Of a stretch of 64,000 bases of DNA, positions 43,895 through 55,374 are shown piece after piece; within the stretch, counting starts at the first letter, position 1; every line of letters begins with the position of its first letter. The position numbers were made by a program, and so were the translations under genes. The DNA is from Meghimatium bilineatum (Eukaryota > Mollusca > Gastropoda > Stylommatophora > Philomycidae): assembly GCA_034231615.1 (NCBI GenBank), contig CM067299.1, forward strand, positions 19,496,498 through 19,560,497, given 5' to 3'. Under the pieces are notes generated by a model. That model was not told the DNA's origin. It saw nothing but the letters and a program-made list of their open reading frames with translations, and did not search any database.

Positions 43895-44045
43895 GCGATT
43901 GTTCTGTGATTAACGTACTGGCTTTTTAGTCGCGAGATTCATGATCATATTTTAGAGCAAAAGAAAAACTTTTTTTAAATCGCCAACGGCAATTAGCTCA
44001 ACCCAGGTTTAAGAAATAAGTAGCATATCTTCTGGGTAATTAAAG
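43895..44045 (+). mobile_element. tRNA-like SINE family E, copy 2
   Basis: GTGATTAACGTACTGGCTTT matches the A-box region of 28045-28265, followed by GCGAGATTCATGATC and, after an A/T-rich spacer, CGCCAACGGCAATTAGCTC. Confidence 0.45.
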
Positions 44046-44189
44046 ACGGTTGGAGTGATACTGACCACATCATTCTTAGGTATACGATTGATCAGAAAAA
44101 TGCGCACATCACATCGTATTTTCAAGTACACCTCAATGGCGTTGAAAAATTAAACTTTTATCTTTTATTTGATTCTGTTATTATAATGC

Positions 44190-44600
44190 CACGTCGTTTA
44201 TAACATATCAGCTATTATACTGTCACGTAATATATAGTATATCAGTTATTATTATATTGTCTCATCGTGTATAGCATACAAACTATCATCATATTGTCAC
44301 GTCGTGTATAGCATATCATATTCTCACGTCGTGTAGAGTATATCACCTATAATTATACTGTCACGTTATGTATAGTATGTTACCTATCATATTGTCACGT
44401 TATGTATAGTATGTTACCTATCATATTGTCACGTCGCATGTAGTATATCACCTATCATCATATTGTCACGTCGCATGTAGTATTTCACCTATCATCATAT
44501 TGTCACGTCGCATGTAGTATATCACCTATCATCATATTGTCACGTCGCATATAGTATATCACCTATCATCATATTGTCACGTCGTGTATGGCATATCTAC
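44190..44600. repeat. Minisatellite, ~37-bp unit, ~11 copies
   Basis: The unit is TATCACCTATCATCATATTG plus TCACGTCGCATGTAGTA. Left-hand copies are more diverged and shorter. Confidence 0.93.
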
Positions 44601-44795
44601 TAAACTTTTATTACGTACACTCCAGCAGGCCAGCTGTCACTACGCCATGCCAATTCCCCCTGGTCTGTTATGACTATATAAGATCCACTCCAGAAGATCA
44701 GCTATAACTATGTCACATCGATTATACTATATCATCAGCCTCTGTACCACACATCGATTCCGCAATATCATCTACCGCTAGACCACACATATTCC

Positions 44796-44797
<2 letters not shown>

Positions 44798-44887
<90 letters not shown>
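44798..44887. repeat. (TA)n microsatellite
   Basis: About 45 uninterrupted TA dinucleotides. Confidence 0.97.
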
Positions 44888-44891
<4 letters not shown>

Positions 44892-44959
44892 ATTAAAATT
44901 TGTAATCGTGCGATTACAAACAAAAACGATATAAACTGACCGAAAAGGCATCTCAACTG

Positions 44960-45290
44960 CCACCACAATAATTTTACAGACACACTTCACAGTTACTAAA
45001 CACATCTCCACTGCCACAATAAACAAAACTTTTACAGACACCCTTCACAGTTACTAAACACATCTCCACTGCCACAATAAACAAAAATTGTACAGACACC
45101 CTTCACAGTTACTAAACACATCTCCACAGCCACAATAAACAAAAATTGTACAGACACCCTTCACAGTTACTAAACACATCTCCACTGCCACAATAAACAA
45201 AAATTTTACAGACAACCTTCACAGTTACTAAGTCTCTGTATGAAACGCTTCTTAACTTGAGAAGAATTGCACTGTTTTAAGAATAACTTT
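44960..45290. repeat. 57-bp minisatellite made from LINE coding DNA
   Basis: Four to five copies of ACAGACACCCTTCACAGTTA, CTAAACACATCTCCACTGCC and ACAATAAACAAAAATTGT. The final copy continues as LINE C-terminus (LQTTFTVTKSLYETLLNLRR). This parallels KLLQTSLTVTSSLYESLSQL of the unamplified LINE at about 33395-33450, so the unit contains the LQT.FTVTK coding segment. Confidence 0.85.
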
Positions 45291-45297
45291 CTCCTAT

Positions 45298-45497
45298 TTT
45301 TCGATATCTGCCCCTTTCAGCGTGACATAATCCAACATCAGAACCGTGTCTGAGCTACTTTGATATTCTATGGGATGGAACTTCCCCCCACCTTCTCCCT
45401 CTCCAAAAAAACTTTGAGTAGTTGCCTCATACGACATTCATGAAAGGTAATACTGCCAATATTCTTTGCTCTCCTATTCTGGTCCCGGTAACACGCT
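45298..45497 (-). mobile_element. SINE family A copy (minus)
   Basis: GATATCTGCCCCTTTCAGCG, AATCCAACATCAGAACCGTG, GTTGCCTCATACGACATTC and TTTGCTCTCCTATTCTGGTC follow the family order. Confidence 0.65.
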
Positions 45498-45579
45498 GAC
45501 GTTACAACTTTGCATAATTGTCTATTGTCTATCCACATGTAGATGATGGTAAGAATATCTACACTTACAGTTAAGCGAA

Positions 45580-45735
45580 GGTGTGGTGCCTGGGAACTTT
45601 AACTGTCTATTCAAGGCCAGATGTATCGCCTTGGCTGCGTTGATACGTATTTGTTCAGTGTTTTCGTGATGTTATCTATACATCTTGTTCTAGGTCTTCC
45701 TCTGACCTTGCATCAGGATATTGACAACAGCAAGA
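45580..45735 (-). mobile_element. Possible LINE C-terminal end (minus)
   Basis: On the minus strand AGGAAGACCTAGAACAAGAT corresponds to the RGRPRTR block, followed by a reading like NTEQIRINAAKAIHLALNRQ. It resembles the end of the 23490-type LINE but is short. Confidence 0.4.
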
Positions 45736-45739
45736 AAAC

Positions 45740-46775
45740 AAACATGCACTGGTACAATCACAATTCAGTCACTCCATATAGCCGAATAATAATACCAGCA
45801 TACATATACGGGTTATGAACAGGAAGAAGCTATACAATGAACCTGGTATTTCATTTCTAAATGACACTTGCCTAATGTGAAATCTTTCATATTTGCAATC
45901 TTGTTACGTTACGCGCAGCGGCGGAAGTACACTGACATCAGAAACTATCGATAGACACTCACATAATGTTTGCTGCATGGCTGTGTTTGTTCTCGCGGCT
46001 GTGTTATGTAGAGTGATGCGGTTTATATGATCATTAAAAAAACAACTAAATAACTATTGGACCAATTTAGGTAAAAGTTTAGATAGAAAATGTGGGTTGT
46101 CATAAGTTTTGTCGTCAATAATTGTCTCTTATAAATTACGTCAACGCGTTTTTTTGGCAATTCCTAAATCCCACCCCCTCCCCTTTATATACAACTTGTA
46201 CAGAAACCCCCCCCCCCTGCTTAGAATTACCGTCCCCCATAACAAATGTGTCTTTTGCTAAAGTAGCGCGTTAAAAATCGTTTTCTTTTTTTTAAATTTT
46301 TATTGTAAGAGATATTTTTAAAAATTGTCCACAATGTAATTGGTGTATACAAACCGATTTGTTAATGTTAAATTTTGTCAAAACACCCCTCCCCTCCCCC
46401 GATCAACACTGTGAAACATTTTAGACTCCCCCCCCCCCACCCTTTTAATTTTTGACGTAATTTATGGACGGTCTATAAAGGTGGGGGTGGATCTGAAAGT
46501 AATTGACCAGCTGTTGACGGAAAGTTGACAAACGTTCACGTTACCAATATTGCTTTTATACACCAATTAAATTGTTTAACATGTTATTCAGACATTTAAA
46601 TGTACAATAATTTGTTTAAACAATACTGATTGCATCATACATATGGCATGAACTACATTGTTTTGTCTGTACACATGGCAGTACATTATGAACTTCACTA
46701 TCATTACTACCAGATTTGATTTCGCGCTCCCTCAATATAAAGTTCATACATTCTTGCAAGATTCTTAGTGTCATC
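45740..46775. other. Unassigned DNA with C-rich tracts
   Basis: Several C runs (46208, 46382, 46428) lie between ATAAATTACGTCAA near 46133 and its inverse TTGACGTAATTTAT near 46452. These may be the ends of an old DNA element, but no duplication was found. Confidence 0.3.
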
Positions 46776-46779
46776 ATCA

Positions 46780-47200
46780 TTATAAGGTAACATATCCTGA
46801 ACAGGATGTAGCAGTCATCACAGCCTTTCGAAACTTCTGTCGATTTTGAGATAGTCTTCCTGCTTCTGTTATTGTCATGTTCAGATGGTCTTTGATATCT
46901 TGCGTCCATCTTCCTCTAAGTCTGCCTCTTATTCGTCTCCCTGACATAATCCCCTCCAGTATGATCTTCTCTAGACTGTCTAAAATATGGCTAAAATATT
47001 GTAATCTTCTGGAAATGAACACACTGTTTAGCCAGTTTCCTTTCACATTCATTTCTCTCAAGATGGCTATATTGGTGGTTTTATTGGTCCATGGTATTTT
47101 GAGAATTTTTCTGTAACATTTTGATTAAAATGTTGTTATTTTATTTTTCACTTTTTTGGTGAGTATCCAGGATTCACATCCATGTATTGCCACTGGGAAT
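46780..47200 (-). mobile_element. RTE LINE family 2, 3' end (minus)
   Basis: The minus strand reads REMNVKGNWLNSVFISRRLQ, YFSHILDSLEKIILEGIMSG, GRWTQDIKDHLNMTITEAGR and KAVMTATSCSGYVTL. It is a second RTE family, also present at 59865-60515. A TAATGATGATGA tail follows the stop. Confidence 0.85.
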
Positions 47201-47204
47201 ATGC

Positions 47205-48110
47205 AATTCCACTGCGAATGACTCTTAGTGTAATTAATTAAATTGTGAAACTATTGTGGAAGACAACTTGATACAAAATTGTATCGTGTTTCAATCTATC
47301 CCAAAGGATGAAAACAAGAAGTCGGCCAGACTTATACTTAATTTATCTATGGATAGTGTATTGTATGAAAGTCTGATGTATCAAAAAGCTGTGGATGTGG
47401 TAATTCATCATCGTTTTAAGCACAACCTTGATTCGTTATTCAATGCATACAACAACAAAATAACACATGACATAAGTGATTTAAGTGGTCTACATTATAA
47501 TATTAGATACTAAACACACGTGATGCACATACATGTGACAGTTTTTCCTCAAACAAACAAAAAATATCACGTCCAAAAGATTTATTGAACTTACTAATAA
47601 AAATATATTTTTTTGAAATCTTTAACAATGATCTACTGGAGTGACGAACACTTTAGTTATCTTTGAAATAGCTTAACAAATTTAATTTGTTACATTTAAG
47701 GTCATTTTAATGAAAACTGGAGGCTTGTTTTGTAAAATAGTGAAAACGGTAATATATATCCATAGCAAATCAAACCTGAAGATCATTAGCAAGTAATCAG
47801 TACAGGAACATCGATACACAAAGTAATGTGCTTATGAACTGTAAGAGTCGCAAGTTTTATGTAAATATTATAAAATGTATTCTACGATAACGCATCATTC
47901 ATTCGGCACTGTACAATAGCATATCAGTCAGTCATCCTGAGACTTCACGACAACACTATTAACATATTAATTATATCTTCATGTTTTTGTTTTAAATTAC
48001 ACGACCTCATACAAAACAAAAGGGTCCAGAACTACACAATTTTGAGATATAAGAAAAACAAAAGGAAAACAGTGCGAATTTATATAGGGTCTATGGTCCC
48101 AGACACATCC
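47205..48110. other. Unassigned DNA
   Basis: No feature was supported; an 85-codon frame at 47256-47513 has no signal. Confidence 0.35.
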
Positions 48111-48134
48111 GTTCTTAGTATCCAAATCCGCCCG

Positions 48135-48402
48135 AGTGTTACCGCGGTTCAAACGGGAGTAAAGAATAGCAACAGTTTACCTTCTATGCATGGCGCAAGA
48201 TGCGACTAAAGAAGTTATGGGTTAGAGTTGACTGTTCAGTCCCATATAGTGGTAAAGTGACCCAGAAGCCTAACTGAAGTCGGGTGTATCATGTCAAAAG
48301 GCGCGGTTAATACATGAAAGCTGCAATCCATGGTATAATAATTCCATTCTTCGGTCTGCATCCTGATAATGTGCAGGAGTTTGAGAACGAACACAGTTGA
48401 AG
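48135..48402 (+). mobile_element. SINE family A copy (plus)
   Basis: GGGAGTAAAGAATAGCAACA, GCATGGCGCAAGATGCGACT, CTAACTGAAGTCGGGTGTAT, GTCTGCATCCTGATAATGTG and GAGTTTGAGAACGAACAC keep the family order. Confidence 0.75.
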
Positions 48403-48514
48403 ATAATTCAGATGTATGTATGTGACAAGGCTATCTATTAATATATTTACACTCACAAAATTGTCATCAACAAACTCCTGTCATCGTGTTCCATGTTTAG
48501 CTATTGTCTAGTTC

Positions 48515-49180
48515 TTTCCATGATCTACCCATTCAATTTGCATCTGTAACTTTCCATGACACTTTCCATGATCTACCCATTCAATTTGCATCTGTAACTT
48601 TCCATGACACTTTCCATGATCTACCCATTCAATTTGCATCTGTAACTTTCCATGACACTTTCCATGATCTACCCATTCAATTTGCATCTGTAACTTTCCA
48701 TGACACTTTCCATGATCTACCCATTCAATTTGCATCTGTAACTTTCCATGACACTTTCCATGATCTACCCATTCAATTTGCATCTGTAACTTTCCATGAC
48801 ACTTTCCATCTCTAACCAGTTCAATTTGCATCTGTATCTTTCCATGACACTTTCCATGATCTACCCATTCAATTTGCATCTGTAACTTTCCATGACACTT
48901 TCCATGATCTACCCATTAACTTTGCATTTGTTTCTTTCCATGTCAATTTCCATGTCACTTTCCATGTCCTACCCGTTCAACTTGCATCTGTATTTTTCCA
49001 TGTCACTTTCCATGTCCTACCCGTTCAACTTGCATCTGTATCTTTCCATGACACTTTCCATGATCTACCCATTAACTTTGCATCTGTTTCTTTCCATGTC
49101 AATTTCCATGTCACTTTCCATGTGCTACCCATTCGCATTGCATCTGTATTTATCCATGTCAATTTCCATGTATTCATCTA
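48515..49180. repeat. Minisatellite, 48-bp unit, then diverged higher-order units
   Basis: About eight copies of TTTCCATGATCTACCCATTC, AATTTGCATCTGTAACTTTC and CATGACAC run to 48920. Longer units built from TTTCCATGTCACTTTCCATG follow to 49180. The 48-bp unit is 16 codons without a stop on either strand. Confidence 0.95.
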
Positions 49181-49850
49181 ATTCTTCGTCCAGGTATTTC
49201 TTGATTTTCTTCATTGTCTCCTTCCCAGTAGATTCGCGATCAATACATTCAATGTTTCCGTTGGCTTTCTTAATGTATATTCTATCCATCTCTTGCGTCC
49301 ATTCTTGAATTATCTTTCTACTGTGGTCCTATTGATTTTCTTTCTTCTAAATCAGTGCTGCATATCTACGTAATCATATGGATACTTTGGAATCTCGCTT
49401 AATCACTGTTGTGGTAAGTTTGGAATCTCGCTTAATCATTGTCGTGGTCTGTAAGTTTAGATTCTGTGATCAGATAAACGGATCCATGCTAGTTCTTCGC
49501 GTCAATTATTTTAAGCAGAAGCTAGAGATGCTGAATAGATATGCATAATTTAAACCTTAAGTAAATGGGTGGGAACCTGGTGATGGATCTATTTGTACTA
49601 TGTTCTAACCATTTCTTCTCATTATTTCCAACTCTGTCATTGGATATCTTCTTCATCGTTGCCATTCTGTCAGTCATCAGAACATAGCATTAGTTGCTTC
49701 ATTGAACTGTATGATTCGCTCCAGATTATCTTTTGAGCTACTCAGATGTCGTTTTTTTAAAGCGGCTCTTAAGTTGTAAATTTACGGAACCAGAACCTTG
49801 TTTGTTTCTAATTTTTCTATAAGCGGCTTTACTGACTTTAAGAAACATAA
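49181..49850. other. Unassigned DNA
   Basis: A ~35-bp direct duplication (TTTGGAATCTCGCTTAATCA) occurs at 49388-49440; nothing else was recognised. Confidence 0.35.
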
Positions 49851-49990
49851 ACATAACTGTTCCCTCAGTGACCTTACATACAGAAACAAAAACATAACTG
49901 TTCCCTCAGTGACCTTACATACAGAAACATAAAAAACTGTTCCCTCAGTGACCTTACATACAGAAACAAAAACATAACTGTTCCCTCAAT
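49848..49990. repeat. Tandem ~42-bp unit, ~3.5 copies
   Basis: AAACATAACTGTTCCCTCAG, TGACCTTACATACAGAAAC is repeated with small indels. Confidence 0.85.
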
Positions 49991-50439
49991 GACCTGCTTA
50001 TCTGAAAATGTGCATCATCTAATAAGGCAGTCTATTCCATTGCAGCAGCATGGTGCTATAGAAACATGCATTTTAACAAGACATCATTTTAGAAAAAAAC
50101 AAAACTCGACAAAAAAGACAGAAAACTGGAGAAATATTTCTAGACATTTGAAGCCACATTTAATCTCACGGTCCAACCGATATTCTGCTCACTGCGCTCT
50201 AATCATTATACACGCGGAAATTATTATTTCAAAAGTCGATCACGTGTACCACATCTTGGCGATATGATTGCATGTGGGGATTGTTCTGTGAAGAATATAC
50301 CGACTTACATACGGTACGAAATTATGTTAGATTATATCTGATCTGTATAAATTCATTTGAAATGAAGTGTAACTGAAAGATCCTACGAATTTCATGAACA
50401 GAGAAAAAGAAGAATATTGATAATTTTAAATTACTGAAA

Positions 50440-50705
50440 CTAAATGAAAGGTGTCTTATAAATACCAATATCAGAATGAAGCTACAGTATTTTGAACACT
50501 TAAAGAGACATGATGGTATCGAAAGATTTACTCTGGACGGCAGAGTAAAGGTAAGAGAAGAAGAGGAAGACCAAGAAGACAATGGACCAGTGACAACTAA
50601 GAATGTATGAAAATGTCTCTGGCCAATGCAGGCCTGCTTGCCCAGGGCAAAGAGGTGTTCAGAGTATCCACGATGAACATAACGTTCTGGAAAGAATATG
50701 TCATT
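50440..50705 (+). mobile_element. RTE-like LINE 3' end
   Basis: Frames read NIRMKLQYFEHLKRHDGIER, TLDGRVK then RRRGRPRRQWTSDN and SLANAGLLAQGKEVFR. This is the RTE C-terminus in order (LQYFGH..R.DGLE...LLGR..GRR.RGRQR..W.D...S...AG.LA.D), with two frameshifts. Confidence 0.65.
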
Positions 50706-50946
50706 TGACATCTATACCAAGGTCACTATTAACTGTATTGGTATAAACTCTAGTGATATATTATTTCCAACACATGATATTCTGTGTACATGCTGTGAAT
50801 TCTGGGTGAACTTATCTGGTGTAGCTAAGTGGTCTGAACATTCTTTGATGTTTCTCTGTCCATCGTCGTTTTCAACCGCCTCTTTCTGTCCATAAAAATG
50901 AATCATGCCTTCATTACTTTTTCCTTGATATATTTATAGAGGCTTA

Positions 50947-51185
50947 TGTGTTACCGGGACTCGAAAGAAAAGAATTGCAATACTGGTAACATTCTATGTA
51001 TGCTGTAAGATGCGATTAAGCATGTTTTGTGGTGGAGTTGACCATCCCATCTCATAGTCTGTGGCTCAGAAGTTATGCTAAAGTCGGATGTGTCAGGTCC
51101 AAATAGATATCGCAACGAAGCTGTAAACTATGACACAACTCATTCCGTTCTACGGACTACATCCGGATAAATCTGCAGAGAACAT
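50947..51185 (+). mobile_element. SINE family A copy (plus)
   Basis: GTGTTACCGGGACTCGAAAG, TGTATGCTGTAAGATGCGAT, TATGCTAAAGTCGGATGTGT, CATTCCGTTCTACGGACTAC and CCGGATAAATCTGCAGAG. Confidence 0.75.
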
Positions 51186-51970
51186 GTAATAGAAGTCTCT
51201 TTAAATGGTGAAATAACTTCAGTTCTCTTATGATTTTGCTGAGCAGCCAGTTTCCAGTTTCAAAGTTAGAAGCACTTATTTATTGGTCGTTATCGCTGTT
51301 TGTGGTATTCTATAAATTCTTGTGTATCATCTAATTCTAATAAAGAAATTCTCGTTGCCACGACTTAGTTGTAGGCTCCATTGTCTGGAACTCTGAAAAT
51401 CCCATTTGGTTTGCTAGGAACAGTGGTATTGTGGACGGTTTCTATATTGCAATAATACTTTATAGTTTGACACGACCAATTTAACGTTGTTGCGTTACAA
51501 AGAGTCAACAACTATCCCGATGCAAATACTGGAGTTTGTTACAAAAGCGTGAGAAAATCTTACATAATTTAACGTTGTTGTGTGACAAAGAGTAAACAAC
51601 TATCCCGATGTAAATGGTGAAGAGACCTGAGGGAGATAAATAGTCACATACACTATCTTGTACAACACGATGATTATTCATTTTTGAAAGGACGCTCGGA
51701 GCGACCTGAAGACACTACACCAAGTATTCTCAACGTTATCACACGGCAGGCACTGTCCACGCTTACACTTGAGTGTTCGAACACCGTAACATATCATATG
51801 ATGAAAGGAAATCTGAAATTGAAATTAAACTTGAACGTGAGGACTGGCCATACAACTTCCTTCACTGCATCACACTCACACTTCTTTCTCCTCCCCCACC
51901 CCCGGCGACTTCCCCTCCCCACTAATCGCAGAAAGTACCACTATTTGTTTCGCTTGCACAACACAGTTTC
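51186..51970. other. Unassigned DNA with a ~55-bp duplication
   Basis: AATTTAACGTTGTTGCGTTA through AACTATCCCGATGCAAAT at 51478-51530 is repeated at 51565-51620. No gene was recognised; the 104-codon frame 51684-51998 lacks support. Confidence 0.4.
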
Positions 51971-51974
51971 AATT

Positions 51975-52262
51975 ATAAATGGAATTAATGATGGTTAGTG
52001 CTTGCTAGCCAGGCCTTTTTATTTTATTGTAACCGAAATTCGTGATCGTTAGTGCTAGATAGCACTTCTTAATAATATATGAAATTAATGATGGTTAGCT
52101 CTAGTTAGCACTTCTTCGCTATATCGAAAATTAATGATGGTTAGCTCTAGTTAGCACTTATTAGTTATATCGAAAATCAATGATCATTAGCGCAGCTATA
52201 ACTTTTTTATTATAACGGGGATTAATAATCGTTAGTGTTAGCTAGCACTTTTAATTTAAATA
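51975..52262. repeat. Degenerate tandem, ~60-bp unit, 5 copies
   Basis: AATTAATGATGGTTAGTGCT and AGTTAGCACTTCTTATTATAT recur with many substitutions. Confidence 0.7.
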
Positions 52263-52376
52263 GTGCGAGCACCACATGCCATTACGAGAGCATCAGGCTG
52301 AGACCGCCTACTCTATGCTGTCAGTGCTTTATTAAATTATGTTAATGATAAATTACTACTTGGAATATGATTTCTT

Positions 52377-52634
52377 GGTACAGTTCAAGTAGTAAAGTAG
52401 ACTCCTAAATATGTTTAATTATTTCAACGTTTATAAATTTCATGTTTATCATTTAATAATTGAAATATTTATTTATTTAAGGTTGGGGTTAGGGTTAGTT
52501 ATGTAAAACACCACTATCCTAATCCAAACCCTAAAATAAATTAATATTTCAATTATTAAATGATGAGCATGAAATTTATAAACATAGACAAGGGAAATAA
52601 CTCATTATTTAGCGCAATCTACTTGTACTGCACC
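52377..52634. mobile_element. Foldback MITE, 258 bp
   Basis: Ends GGTACAGTTCAAGTAG and (reverse complement) GGTGCAGTACAAGTAG match at 14 of 16. Inner arms of about 50 bp (52429-52479 and 52535-52583) are almost perfectly inverted around a GGGGTTAGGGTTAG core. An exact 8-bp duplication GATTTCTT flanks it at 52369-52376 and 52635-52642. It shares arm motifs with 2631-2942. Confidence 0.88.
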
Positions 52635-52845
52635 GATTTCTTAAATCCGATGGTAGATTTAAATAGTCTAGCAAATATTTTCATATGTTTGTTTTTTGCT
52701 GTCTAGTGGCCGTTAATGTTGAACATATAATAGTAACTCTGTGGTAGACACTTATTAGGGAACAAATAATAGTAACGCTATGACCTGTCACTAACGTCGT
52801 AGGAGATGACTAATGACGTTTTGAGGAGAATTAATTTTATCATCT

Positions 52846-53470
52846 ATATAGATGATAGTATTAAAACAGGTTCACCAATTCAAATATTTAGGTACAACGA
52901 TTACAACAGATGGAAGAAGTTCAACAGCAATAAGAAGAACAATAGGGCAGGCAAAAACAACATTCTGAAAAATTAAAAATATATTGTGTAATATGACCAT
53001 GTCATTAGAGGTGAGAAAGAGAGCTCTTCCGTGCTATATAACTCCTATACTAACATATGGGTGCGAGTCTTGGACAATAAACAAACAGAAAAGTGGGACA
53101 TTAGAGGCAATAGAGTTGTGGTTCTACAGAAGAAAGTTGAGAATAACATGGATTTCTAGAAAATCGAATGTGGAGGTGTTGAAAGAGTCAAATGTGAAAC
53201 GGACCTTAATCAATAATATAAGAAAAAGGACAATGTTCATGTTTTTTGCAACTTCATGAGACAGGGAGGTTTGGAGAACATAGTCACAACAGGCAAGATT
53301 AAACGCAACAGAAACAGAGGGCGACAACGTGAGAAAATATTAAACAGTTTGACAACCTGGCACGGCAGGGAAACAACAGCGATATTGATAAATAATACTG
53401 AAGTTAGAAAGCTGTGCATGATCGCCTTCGCCAACCGGCATGGCACCTGATGATTATGATGATAATGACA
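52846..53470 (+). mobile_element. RTE LINE family 1, 5'-truncated copy
   Basis: It aligns to 10620-11220: TKYLGTTITTDGRSS-like start, EVRKRALPCYITPILTYGCE, RRKLRITWISRKSNVEVL and RNRGRQREKILNSLT. Point changes and frameshifts show it is older than the 10.1 and 17.3 kb copies. It ends in a TGATGATTATGATGATAATG tail; no clean duplication was seen. Confidence 0.88.
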
Positions 53471-53491
53471 TAGACAAAAATCTCTCAAGTT

Positions 53492-53622
53492 ATGCTGAAG
53501 ACGAATATGCCATGCACGACAGCACTAATATCGCAGCTTGGCTATACAAAATAACATCGCATTCCGCACTCCGGACTTATGCAAACCAGCAGAATTCTGA
53601 GAATGAACATAGAAAACAAATA
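53492..53622 (+). mobile_element. SINE family A 3' fragment (plus)
   Basis: TTATGCTGAAGACGAATATG, CATCGCATTCCGCACTCCGG and AGAATTCTGAGAATGAACAT match the 3' half of the family. Confidence 0.5.
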
Positions 53623-53624
53623 GC

Positions 53625-54690
53625 TACACATGCCTAACTATGATCATGCGTTCATGAATAGTTTATCATCAGATACATTACATTCTTACAGCACAGTTTG
53701 AGATACCTTGTTCCATCAAAATTGAGAACATTTGTGAAATCTATACAATGACAATGCTAATATGACAAATGGCAATGCTAATATGACAATTGGTTTGTTT
53801 TGTTTGTATGTTTGGTTGTGGATTTGTCGTTCTGGAGGCCCTTTTCAACCGTGAAATGATTTTCTGTGGCTCTATCGGGACGTATCTGGTGTTCTAATGA
53901 CTTGTGTGTTGTCTTGTTTGGGACTGGGGAATGACCTGGGGTCTGATCTGTCCTGATAAGGACATTAAATAGTGGGGGGGGGGTGACAATTGGTGACGGT
54001 CATCGCGATTTTTCATAGTTACTGTAGATGTAATATCTTTTGGTTAAGTAAAATGTAATTTGTATGGTAATGTACGTTCTTTTCAATCGCAGATGTTAGT
54101 CCAATTGGTTTCTTTCAGACATTTGAATAATAAAATAAATACTGGAGGTCACGGTTCTGGTAATCCCGTCACGGTTATCTTAGATTAATATGTAGCATCA
54201 GGTTATTTAAAAAAAAATTATATTAATAATTCCTTCGCTCATTACGTGAAAGTGTTAACATCAGTGTAGAAAACAAACTACTAAAAAGGGTAATTAACTT
54301 TAGTAACCGATCAAGAGGTTAGAGGATACTGAGATATTTTTATTGGTCGATTTATGTATACTTTGTGCCGCCAGCCAATGAAAAGCACGAATTAGTCTCT
54401 CGCAATAATGTGCAGTAAGGTAATTTGAAGGTCTGAAATAATGAGTAGCTGCAGTTAGCAAATGTCTCAAAAAACAATACGGAAGATTGCGATTTTGAGT
54501 TCTCATAATCGATAATGCATAATCAATTAATTAGAGGACTGACAAGAGGCGTGTATCAATATGTCTATCTATTTCATTTGACTCTAGTAAATAGATCGAA
54601 CCAGAAAGTACAGAGTTTATTAACGAAGTTTTATATTGGGCAATTTTCTCAACCTGCTAAAGAGAATACATTCTACCTTAAAGATAATTC
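53625..54690. other. Unassigned DNA
   Basis: A 22-bp duplication (ATGGCAATGCTAATATGAC) occurs near 53760 and a poly-G run near 53972. A ~70-bp stretch at 54345-54410 (TGCCGCCAGCCAATGAAAAG) resembles 62318-62360 (GTCGGCAGCCAATTAAAAG). Confidence 0.4.
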
Positions 54691-54691
54691 T

Positions 54692-54900
54692 GACGAACAA
54701 GTTTAACACAGATCATCACCATCATCAAGTGTGGTGTTGACGAACTAGTTTAACACAGATCATCACCATCATCAAGTGTGGTGTTGGTTAGCGTAGGCAA
54801 TCATGGATGTCTTTATCTCAAGAATATTGCATCACGATGTGTTGAATTTTTGCCATGCCACGATGTTAAACTATATAATAATTTTTCAACCTAACAATCT
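54692..54900 (-). mobile_element. RTE LINE 3' end (minus) with a 47-bp duplicated border
   Basis: The sequence ATCATCAAGTGTGGTGTTGG, GTAGGCAATCATGGATGTCT, GCCATGCCACGATGTTAAAC is the reverse complement of the RTE family 1 end (compare 11080-11225). Its tail and adjacent host sequence are duplicated once in tandem (54692-54738, 54739-54785). Confidence 0.65.
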
Positions 54901-54912
54901 TGTATCTCTTTC

Positions 54913-55045
54913 ATCCATGCTGAAGTCAGGGAGAAATGCGCAGATATCGCAGCAAAGCTGTAAACCGTAGCAAAACCACTCCATTTTTTAACTACGTTCT
55001 GCTGATCAGGAGGAGTTTGAAAACTACCACAGAAGAAGGATAAAA
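54913..55045 (+). mobile_element. SINE family A 3' half (plus)
   Basis: CATGCTGAAGTCAGGGAG, GCGCAGATATCGCAGCAAAG, CTGATCAGGAGGAGTTTGAA and ACCACAGAAGAAGG. Confidence 0.65.
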
Positions 55046-55374
55046 TCAGAAACATACACGCAAAATTAATTCCGGTAAGGTTGAAAGTGCGTGCCTCAGC
55101 AAATAGAGGCCTTATTTCCTTAACAAATAAAATTATGAAATATATCCGCTGAAATAACAACGCAGTGATATCATCAAAGATATACTTTTTTTTTACTAAC
55201 ACAGCCAGTGAAATCCCCAAAAGAATGTCCTTATAATGACCTTATATATCCAATATTCTAAACACATTTGTTACACTCAACATCCACATCAACAATTAAA
55301 TATATCATTCAATATTGTATTATTAGAAATGTTAACTTTGACTTATGAGTAGACAGAATCATAATTTCTACCGA
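55046..55374. other. Unassigned DNA
   Basis: Nothing was recognised. Confidence 0.35.

Noticed and set aside
44768-45041. Poly-IY transmembrane-like protein
   Set aside because: Translation of a (TA)n microsatellite.
46131-46466. DNA transposon bounded by ATAAATTACGTCAA inverted motifs
   Set aside because: Only ~14 matching bases and no target-site duplication; left as unassigned DNA with C-rich tracts.
50322-50711. 129-codon reverse-strand ORF as a gene
   Set aside because: It is the antisense of an RTE LINE C-terminus read on the + strand.
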